From positions 1-11,668 of the forward strand of contig JAUVAR010000047.1 of assembly GCA_030591625.1 (NCBI GenBank): a stretch of DNA of 11,668 nt, written 5' to 3'. Origin of the DNA: Candidatus Zixiibacteriota bacterium. GTDB lineage: Bacteria > Zixibacteria > MSB-5A5 > GN15 > FEB-12. The notes under the pieces were generated by a model. That model was not told the DNA's origin. It was given only the letters and a program-made list of their open reading frames with translations, and did not search any database. Made by a program: the position numbers and the translations under genes. Position 1 is the first letter of the stretch. Every line of letters begins with the position of its first letter. Positions 7,136 to 11,668 of the stretch are shown one piece after another.

Positions 7136-7170
7136 AAACCCACCAGCCGCTGTCGCTCTTGGTGGGGTAC
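7136..7170. repeat. CCCACC/GGTGGG hairpin element, copy 2
   Basis: It has the same AAACCCACC and GGTGGGGTAC ends and the TGTCGCTCT core as copy 1, but is 35 rather than 41 bases long. CCCACCA (7139-7145) pairs with TGGTGGG (7160-7166). On the minus strand a T-rich TTTATTCTT follows the stem, so this copy may serve as the terminator of the polyamine operon (inference). Confidence 0.65.
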
Positions 7171-7174
7171 GGAA

Positions 7175-7215
7175 GTCAGGAGGACAGGATAATCCTGTTT
7201 AACAGGCCTCCTGAC
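7175..7215. repeat. nested hairpin with two alternative inner stems
   Basis: GTCAGGAGG (7175-7183) pairs perfectly with CCTCCTGAC (7207-7215). Inside, ACAGGA (7184-7189) can pair with TCCTGT (7193-7198), or CCTGT can pair instead with the following ACAGG (7202-7206), so two inner stems exclude each other. It lies 29 bases beyond the stop of the last operon gene. No T run follows on the minus strand, so it is not a standard terminator. Confidence 0.65.
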
Positions 7216-7244
7216 CTACTTTTCTATTTAAGCATTTTAAACAA

Positions 7245-7934
7245 TCAGTCTTTCAGGAAATTATCAAGTAATGCAAAGTTGAGTTGTTTTAAGTTATCTG
7301 CATTCGCTTTTACTTCGGCTACAATTGTACTGACACTCTTGCCGAGTGCGTTCAAGTCAGCCTCATGACGCTCCGCCCAGTTTGTAGCTATCTCTACGTT
7401 GATTTCTGGATGAAACTGCACACCTACGGCGTTATTGAGCCTGAACGCCTGATTGGTGCATGTCTCGCCCGTCACAAGTAGTTTGTTCCCAAAAGCTATC
7501 TTGAATGTATCGCCATGCCATTGGAAAACATCAAATTTAGATTCAAACCTCGAAAACAATCTATCATTCCTGCCATCATTGGTGAGGCTCATCTGATAGC
7601 ATCCAAGCTCTTTAGTTTCATTTGCCAGCACATCGGCCCCAACAACTTTTGCAAGCATCTGTGCACTAAAACATATTCCAAGAAACTTTGTGTTCTCTCT
7701 CACTAATCGTGCTATATAACTATGGAGTCGTTTAATATGTTCTGGTAGATCGGTTGTGTAGGTGGCCATAGTAGAGCCAAGAGATATTACAGCGCTTGTA
7801 TCATAAGGTGCAGGCAGCTCTTCCAGATCATAATTTTTGACCACTTGAAAGGGAAGATTCTTACTTTCAAAATAATCAATAATTGTTCCACCGGGCACTA
7901 TCGGGTCATTCTGAATGATGATGACAGGTTTCAA
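7245..7934 (-). CDS. class I glutamine amidotransferase-like protein of the polyamine operon
   Basis: A protein of 229 residues with the fold of the GMP synthase amidotransferase domain. Visible: the nucleophile elbow GICFSAQ with Cys88, WHGD (139-142), and VQFHPEI with His175 and Glu177, completing a Cys-His-Glu triad. The usual elbow is G-x-C-x-G-x-Q; here Ser90 replaces the second Gly. No synthetase domain is fused or adjacent, so it may be a stand-alone hydrolase. The start is TTG at 7934, set by AAGGAG 8 bases upstream inside speE; the TTG overlaps the speE TGA in TTGA, giving tight coupling. Its place after speD, decarboxylase and speE suggests action on a glutamyl- or amide-linked polyamine, as PuuD does in putrescine breakdown, but PuuA-like partners are absent here. 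The true substrate is unknown. Confidence 0.85.
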   Translation of the reverse strand: MKPVIIIQNDPIVPGGTIIDYFESKNLPFQVVKNYDLEELPAPYDTSAVISLGSTMATYTTDLPEHIKRLHSYIARLVRENTKFLGICFSAQMLAKVVGADVLANETKELGCYQMSLTNDGRNDRLFSRFESKFDVFQWHGDTFKIAFGNKLLVTGETCTNQAFRLNNAVGVQFHPEINVEIATNWAERHEADLNALGKSVSTIVAEVKANADNLKQLNFALLDNFLKD

Positions 7935-8821
7935 GCTATGATCTCCTTAACAAACTGCGGTAAAGCAAATGCAGCGACATGAGTTTCAGGATTGTAATAA
8001 CGAGTCTTAATATTAATTCGTTCAAAACGAGAAACAATTTTATCATTGACAGGTTCCGGACTTTTGCTTGCAAATAGAAACGCCCAATACCCCGACGGAT
8101 ATATCGGCATAAAGCATGTATAGATCTTCACTATCGGGAAAATATCAACTAAGTTGGCATGCATCGCCTTAATAGCTTCTTTATTCAGAAATGGCGATTC
8201 TGCCTGTGCCACCAAGATACCACCATCGTTCAAACGATCATGCACCGCCTGATGAAACGGTTTTTGAAATAGATCAGCCGCCGGTCCGACCGGATCGGAA
8301 AGATCTAAAATAATTATATCAAACTTTTCAGATGAATTCTCTATGAAATCCTTGCCGTCTGCAAACATTAGATTCGCACGTTTGTCTTTGAGACCTGAAG
8401 TTAGATCGGGGAAATGTTTTTTCGATACTTCAACTACCTTGCTGTCCAACTCACACATCGTGCAACGGTTCACATTCGGATGCTTAAGTACCTCGGTTAA
8501 CGCCCCACAATCACCACCACCAATAATCAATACTTCTTTGGGATCAGGGTGTGCCAGTAGAGGAACATGCGTAATCATTTCGTTATATGCGTTGTTGTCA
8601 TTGTCGGCACACATCAACGAGCCATACAAACAGAGCATCTTTCCAAAAAATGGGTTGCTGATCACTTCAATGCGCTGAAACTCTGACTCATCTGATTCAA
8701 GAAGACGATCAATCTTTACAGTTAGCCCATGATTATGATTATGCAACTCAGAATACCATACGTTCCAAAGGTCTTCCATCGCCTTTACTGGAACTTGATT
8801 CCCCTGATCTTTACCACTCAT
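7931..8821 (-). CDS. speE: polyamine aminopropyltransferase (spermidine synthase)
   Basis: Transfers the aminopropyl group from decarboxylated S-adenosylmethionine to a diamine, normally putrescine to spermidine. It has 296 residues, near the usual 280-310. An N-terminal beta domain is followed by a Rossmann methyltransferase-like core with LIIGGGDCGALTEV (98-111), the acidic end of the next strand ELDSKVVEV (124-132), the catalytic-loop motif LDLSDPVGPA (172-181, Asp173 and Asp176), and PSGYWAFLFAS (242-252). Two departures from the commonest forms are visible: CG after GGGD, where GA or GG is usual, and NDNNAYNEM (74-82), where many family members have a DE pair and His or Gln before EM. 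The start ATG has AAGGAA upstream and lies 10 bases after the decarboxylase stop. Its end overlaps the next start. Confidence 0.93.
   Translation of the reverse strand: MSGKDQGNQVPVKAMEDLWNVWYSELHNHNHGLTVKIDRLLESDESEFQRIEVISNPFFGKMLCLYGSLMCADNDNNAYNEMITHVPLLAHPDPKEVLIIGGGDCGALTEVLKHPNVNRCTMCELDSKVVEVSKKHFPDLTSGLKDKRANLMFADGKDFIENSSEKFDIIILDLSDPVGPAADLFQKPFHQAVHDRLNDGGILVAQAESPFLNKEAIKAMHANLVDIFPIVKIYTCFMPIYPSGYWAFLFASKSPEPVNDKIVSRFERINIKTRYYNPETHVAAFALPQFVKEIIA
7943..7948 (-). promoter_or_regulatory. internal ribosome binding site setting a TTG start
   Basis: AAGGAG on the minus strand lies within the last codons of speE, 8 bases before the TTG at 7934. It decides the start of the amidotransferase and shows the overlap is a real coupled junction. 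Confidence 0.7.
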
Positions 8822-8831
8822 AACAATTTCC

Positions 8832-10001
8832 TTAGTCGATCACTTTGTAGTTTGGGCGTTTGAGTGAATTGAAGTAAGAACCTGACACTGCACAATATGC
8901 ACCCATCAACGGAAAAATAATCCGGTCGCCAATATTATGATCCGGCATCATTAAACCATCATACATAACGTCGAATGAATCACAGGTTGGGCCGGCCAAG
9001 ACCGAAAGTTTGTCCTCACCACCGGCATAACTTATTACGGGATACTGACAGGAATCAAAAACTATCCCCGAGAAAGTTGAGTAAACGCCGTCATCAAGAT
9101 AATACCAAACTTTGCCGTCACGAACTGACTTGCCAATTATCGACGAAACCAACGTAATGGGACTTGCCGAAATATAACGCCCCGGTTCACACACTACTTC
9201 AATTGAGTTGTCAATTTTTTCATTTAAGGCACGTTCAATAGGTTGACAAAATTCTTCTATTGATGGAATCGGTTCAACATACTCAACCGGAAAGCCACCA
9301 CCAATATCAAGCATTGATGTCTCAAGATCATGTTGTCTGAGCGATTCAATCAGTTCGGATGATTTATCTATAGCTTTGATATAGTTATCAACGAAAATAC
9401 ATTGTGATCCAATATGAAAACATAATCCATAATATTGATGTCCGCTCTCGCGAATTTTTTGTGCCAATGGAATGACTTCGTCGGTTGTGCATCCAAATTT
9501 GTATTGTAAATTAACAACAGCCTGATGATTGGTTGCGATACGAAACCTGATCATAATTTTCAAACTAATATCTGTATAGCGATGCAGTTTTTCGATTTCA
9601 CTTTCATTGTCAACGACAAAAACCTGTACACCTTTTTCAATCGCACTGTCAAACTCTTCGTTTGACTTTATCGGGTGCGAATGTATCAGCGATCCTGCAT
9701 CAACGCCGGTTCGTAAGACAGCATCAATCTCAGCTGCCGAACAGACATCAAAATTTCCACCGCAGGCCTGAACACGATCAAGAATAGCCGAATGATTGTT
9801 TGACTTTACGGCATAATGAATTGCTGCACGGGGGAGAGCACGCTTAAGTGATTTATAATTTTCATCAACTGATGACTTGGAAAGCAAGAGTAATGGTGAC
9901 GGAAGATGTTTGTCCGAAAAAAGGTTACGAATAAAGCTGGTATCTATTGATCGCGATACCGGCTGTTCTGTTGTAACTGCAAGATTCATAGCTGGAGTCA
10001 T
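8832..10001 (-). CDS. PLP-dependent ornithine/lysine decarboxylase, alanine racemase fold
   Basis: Decarboxylates a basic amino acid, most likely ornithine to putrescine. It has 389 residues, the size of bacterial ornithine/lysine decarboxylases of this fold. Visible: PLP lysine in HYAVKSN (Lys66), HIGSQ (196-200), the phosphate-binding LDIGGGFP (231-238), EPGRY (272-276), and YLDDGVYSTF (301-310). The second-subunit active-site segment AGPTCDSFD (336-344) supplies Cys340, followed by FPLMGAYC. The CDSFD pattern matches the ornithine decarboxylase hallmark CDGLD and argues against diaminopimelate decarboxylase. Choice between ornithine, lysine or both cannot be made by eye; its operon with speD and speE favours ornithine. 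Start ATG 10001 has AGGAG 9 bases upstream, overlapping the TAG stop of speD. The next ATG, four codons on, is less well placed. Confidence 0.92.
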   Translation of the reverse strand: MTPAMNLAVTTEQPVSRSIDTSFIRNLFSDKHLPSPLLLLSKSSVDENYKSLKRALPRAAIHYAVKSNNHSAILDRVQACGGNFDVCSAAEIDAVLRTGVDAGSLIHSHPIKSNEEFDSAIEKGVQVFVVDNESEIEKLHRYTDISLKIMIRFRIATNHQAVVNLQYKFGCTTDEVIPLAQKIRESGHQYYGLCFHIGSQCIFVDNYIKAIDKSSELIESLRQHDLETSMLDIGGGFPVEYVEPIPSIEEFCQPIERALNEKIDNSIEVVCEPGRYISASPITLVSSIIGKSVRDGKVWYYLDDGVYSTFSGIVFDSCQYPVISYAGGEDKLSVLAGPTCDSFDVMYDGLMMPDHNIGDRIIFPLMGAYCAVSGSYFNSLKRPNYKVID

Positions 10002-10013
10002 AGCATAAATCTC

Positions 10014-10421
10014 CTAACGTGCCGTTGCTCTGGCAGGAAGACCCGGCTTATGGTTTATCATCTCATCTGTAGAAGATGGAATCCCACGTTTCATTTCACG
10101 CACTTGTGCGCGTCCACTCGACAACGCTTTCTTTAGATATTCATGTGCTTTGTAGGGATCAATCAGTTCACCACAGGTGAACAAATCAACTGACGCATAG
10201 CCGTATTCCGGCCAGGTATGAATCGAGAGGTGAGATTCGGCAATCACAATCACACCACTAATTCCCTGTGGGGCATAACGATGAAAAACTGAACGAACGA
10301 TTGTTGCGCCCGATCTTTTTACAGCCTCAGTTAGAACTTTCTCAAGCGTACGCATATCATCTAAAATCGACTTTTCACAGTCGGCATATTCTACCAATAA
10401 ATGACGTCCAAGTATTTTCAT
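10014..10421 (-). CDS. speD: S-adenosylmethionine decarboxylase proenzyme
   Basis: Makes decarboxylated S-adenosylmethionine, the aminopropyl donor for SpeE. The 135 residues fit the short prokaryotic class 1B enzymes of the Thermotoga and Bacillus type. The self-cleavage site is in AESHLSIHTWPE (61-72): cleavage between Glu62 and Ser63 turns Ser63 into the pyruvoyl cofactor. His68 and Cys83 (in LFTCG) are the other catalytic residues, at the canonical numbers of this class. The rest of the chain follows the family up to the charged tail (KAHEYLKKAL). The start ATG is well supported by AAGGAGGG (10428-10435) six bases upstream. It lies 32 bases after the regulator gene, and its stop codon is part of the next ribosome binding site, so the genes form one tight operon. 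Confidence 0.96.
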   Translation of the reverse strand: MKILGRHLLVEYADCEKSILDDMRTLEKVLTEAVKRSGATIVRSVFHRYAPQGISGVIVIAESHLSIHTWPEYGYASVDLFTCGELIDPYKAHEYLKKALSSGRAQVREMKRGIPSSTDEMINHKPGLPARATAR

Positions 10422-10453
10422 AGCGATCCCTCCTTCCGGAATCTAAAATCTAT

Positions 10454-10993
10454 CTACATTTGCGGCGGGGTATTTACCCAGAGCATCTTCGCGACACTAG
10501 CACCTTCGTTGCAAATCTGATTCGTTTTATCCGCTTCAAAATAAAAACAGTGTCCCTTGGGAACACGGAATGTCTTCTTCCCAAGTTTTAATGTTACGGT
10601 TCCCTGCATAACAAATCCAAACTGTTCACCCGGATGCGGTTCTACTTCATCGAGCTCTTCACCGGGATCAATTTTTAATAAAATTGGATCCATCATATTG
10701 TTCGTCGAGCCGGGGACTAACAACTCAAACGAATTAACACCCTTACCTTCAACAGAAATTCTTTCATCGGGAGAAAAAACTACCGGAGCCGAAATGTCTG
10801 AGAAAAACTCAACAAGGGTGAGGCCTAAAGCTTCGACAATATTCGCAAGCGAATCGATTTGTATCGATGTCTGGTCGTTTTCAAGTTGTGAAATAAAACC
10901 TTTGGTCAAGTCTGCGCGGTCGGCTAACTCAGTTTGAGTCAGGTCCGAGGCCAAGCGCAATGATTTTATTTTTTCGCCAATTCGCAGGTCCAA
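10454..10993 (-). CDS. XRE-family regulator with cupin domain, probable polyamine sensor-repressor
   Basis: A 179-residue protein with an N-terminal helix-turn-helix (about residues 6-63, SDLTQTELADRADLTKGFIS and QIDSLANIVEALG) joined to a C-terminal cupin domain (about 104-173, with EPHPGEQFGFVMQG and VPKGHCFYFEADKTN). The architecture matches PuuR, the E. coli repressor of putrescine use, where the cupin senses the ligand. Here it is the first gene of a synthesis operon, so feedback repression by polyamines is the natural reading (inference). The start is TTG at 10993, with GGAG 9 bases upstream and no better start nearby; TTG may limit its level. Some second-half cupin ligands look substituted (Asn where His is common), so a metal may be absent. 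A palindromic operator precedes it, pointing to autoregulation. Confidence 0.9.
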   Translation of the reverse strand: MDLRIGEKIKSLRLASDLTQTELADRADLTKGFISQLENDQTSIQIDSLANIVEALGLTLVEFFSDISAPVVFSPDERISVEGKGVNSFELLVPGSTNNMMDPILLKIDPGEELDEVEPHPGEQFGFVMQGTVTLKLGKKTFRVPKGHCFYFEADKTNQICNEGASVAKMLWVNTPPQM

Positions 10994-11018
10994 GTTTCAA
11001 ATCTCCGGGTGAAATAAG

Positions 11019-11038
11019 TTTAGTAAGCACTTACTAAA
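11019..11038. promoter_or_regulatory. palindromic operator of the polyamine operon
   Basis: TTTAGTAAG-CA-CTTACTAAA is a perfect dyad with 9-base arms and a 2-base centre. It lies about 13 to 33 bases downstream of the predicted transcription start and before the regulator gene. A further half-site, TTTAATAAGC, lies at 11041-11050, 22 bases from the first arm (about two helical turns). This is the most likely site for the XRE-cupin protein (inference from position and symmetry). Confidence 0.75.
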
Positions 11039-11040
11039 TG

Positions 11041-11050
11041 TTTAATAAGC
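11041..11050. promoter_or_regulatory. additional operator half-site
   Basis: TTTAATAAGC matches the arm TTTAGTAAGC of the main operator at nine of ten positions, in the same orientation as its left arm. It overlaps the first transcribed bases, so a bound regulator would block promoter escape. A weaker AATAAG lies on the other side at 11013-11018. Confidence 0.5.
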
Positions 11051-11057
11051 GGTGCAT

Positions 11058-11085
11058 AGTATATATGGTTTGGGAGAATTGTCAA
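11058..11085 (-). promoter_or_regulatory. sigma-70 type promoter of the polyamine operon
   Basis: On the minus strand, a perfect -35 TTGACA (11085-11080) is followed after 16 bases by TATACT (11063-11058), matching the -10 consensus at five of six positions. Transcription would begin near 11051, right at the operator half-site. This is the strongest sigma-70 promoter in the window and suits all five genes of the operon. Confidence 0.8.
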
Positions 11086-11089
11086 CCCC

Positions 11090-11554
11090 GAATTTTGAGT
11101 CTGTTGGTAAGTACAAATGCCCCTTGGAAACAGCCTTTTGAAAGTATGAAATCTCAAAAAGAGCAATCTGTCAGCAGTTTATTGAGATAATTAGTGCAAA
11201 TCTGAAGGAGTTGAACATAAATGACTTAATCATATTAAAAAAATACTTTTACATTGGTAGAGATTCTATCCCAAAAAATCAGAATAGTGATAATAACAGC
11301 ACTCCATTTGAGTACGCAATTCACGTTATGCCTGCAATGGCTTGTGGGGCAAGTGGTTGGCTTTACGGGTTGAGTTCTTTTGAGTATGTGATGAGATTGT
11401 AATTTGTAGAAGAGGCACTATTTCATATAAAAGTATTGTATAAATAATGCACAAATATGATTATATAATAGTAAAGAAGGTCGATAAAAAATATATGTGT
11501 GACGCGCATTACAGGATAATTTGTAATTTTACATTTCTTGTATTTGGGGGAATT
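11090..11554. other. AT-rich intergenic region, possibly with a gene remnant
   Basis: I see no secure gene in these 465 bases. One frame stays open from 11142 to the stop at 11402 (87 codons, ending SSFEYVMRL), but has no ATG in its first half. The only early alternative start is a TTG at 11211 directly abutting AAGGAG, too close for initiation. It may be a decayed gene or chance. TATAAT occurs at 11464-11469 without a matching -35 box. The last part is the leader of the exported protein that follows. Confidence 0.5.
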
Positions 11555-11668
11555 ATGAAACGAATATTGTTACTAACAGCATTTTTGATAATAACTATTG
11601 CCTCTCAAGCGGCAGGTTTAGGGTTTAACTTTGGGAGCAAGACAGACTATCTGATTGATCAAAGACCA
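11555..11668 (+). CDS. exported protein, N-terminal fragment (3' truncated)
   Basis: Only the first 38 codons lie in the window; the frame is still open at the last base. The start MKRILLLTAFLIITIASQAA is a typical Sec signal peptide: basic N-end, hydrophobic core of about 13 residues, small residues before a likely cleavage near residue 19 or 20. The next residues, GLGFNFGSKTDYLIDQ, resemble the first strand of an outer-membrane barrel, but this is too short to assign. GGGGG ends 4 bases before the ATG and is a modest ribosome binding site at tight spacing. No promoter is firmly identified. It is transcribed away from the polyamine operon and is probably unrelated to it. Confidence 0.7.
   Translation, partial: MKRILLLTAFLIITIASQAAGLGFNFGSKTDYLIDQRP

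Larger units (their letters stand above)
6857..7244. other. gene-free stretch built of imperfect palindromes
   Basis: It lies between two convergent units, the barrel gene and the polyamine operon. There is no credible gene; the ORFs here are short and have no ribosome binding site. It contains a repeated TCCCCGTG (6887-6894 and 6902-6909), a TCCGCC/GGCGGA hairpin, a GTGGCA/TGCCAC hairpin, two copies of a CCCACC/GGTGGG element and a nested hairpin at 7175-7215. This density of dyads suggests REP-like repeat debris. Confidence 0.65.

Noticed and set aside
7010..7192. 60-codon ORFs on both strands in the palindrome cluster
   Set aside because: They run straight through hairpin repeats, have no ribosome binding site and encode low-plausibility Arg- and Gly-rich chains.
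6857..7215. CRISPR array
   Set aside because: Repeats are few, unequal and differ in sequence; there is no regular repeat-spacer pattern and no cas gene.
8832..10001. Diaminopimelate or carboxynorspermidine decarboxylase
   Set aside because: The AGPTCDSFD segment and the overall length fit ornithine/lysine decarboxylase better, and the operon has no lysine or norspermidine pathway genes.
10557..10937. 126-codon plus-strand ORF opposite the XRE-cupin gene
   Set aside because: Antisense to a well-supported regulator; the Ser/Pro-rich translation reflects the complement of its codons.
11211..11402. 63-codon ORF with TTG start as a real small gene
   Set aside because: The TTG directly touches AAGGAG, leaving no spacing for initiation, and the same frame is open further upstream without a start. 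Kept only as a possible remnant.

Overview
The window reads as chromosomal DNA of a Gram-negative bacterium. It holds a secreted, beta-rich outer-membrane-type protein ending in Phe, a sigma-54 activator with a well-matched -24/-12 promoter, Shine-Dalgarno-led genes and sigma-70-type TTGACA promoters. The mixture (a ValRS with a C-terminal coiled coil, a barrel protein I cannot place in a known family, and clusters of imperfect palindromes between genes) fits an uncultured or poorly sampled lineage, perhaps of the FCB/Zixibacteria type. That placement is an impression; no marker here settles it.

Layout. (1) 1-774: the C-terminal part of a sigma-54-dependent NtrC-family activator, cut by the window start. 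(2) 775-1100: a regulatory gap with a good sigma-54 promoter and upstream dyads, leading to 1101-1529, a small protein with a GGDEF-like fold whose signature is destroyed. (3) A bidirectional terminator, then valS on the minus strand (4280-1605). (4) A short divergent control region in which a consensus-like promoter and a 22-codon leader ORF compete for the same bases, then mazG on the plus strand (4429-5241). (5) A 375-base AT-rich gap, then an outer-membrane barrel protein (5617-6798) with two stacked hairpins behind it. (6) 6857-7244: a gene-free stretch made largely of palindromes, including two copies of a CCCACC/GGTGGG hairpin and a nested hairpin. (7) 10993-7245, minus strand: a compact five-gene polyamine operon, in the order XRE-cupin regulator, SpeD, PLP-dependent ornithine/lysine decarboxylase, SpeE, class I glutamine amidotransferase. 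(8) A divergent AT-rich gap with one doubtful ORF remnant, then the first 38 codons of another exported protein (from 11555), cut by the window end.

How the genes work together. The polyamine operon is the clearest system. A decarboxylase makes the diamine, SpeD makes the aminopropyl donor, SpeE joins them, and the first gene is a PuuR-like candidate sensor-repressor. Its likely operator is a near-perfect palindrome directly downstream of a TTGACA-16-TATACT promoter. The amidotransferase at the end of the operon is translationally coupled to speE and has an altered nucleophile elbow; its substrate is unknown, and it is the most interesting open question here. The second system is the sigma-54 activator facing a sigma-54 promoter in front of a degenerate GGDEF protein.
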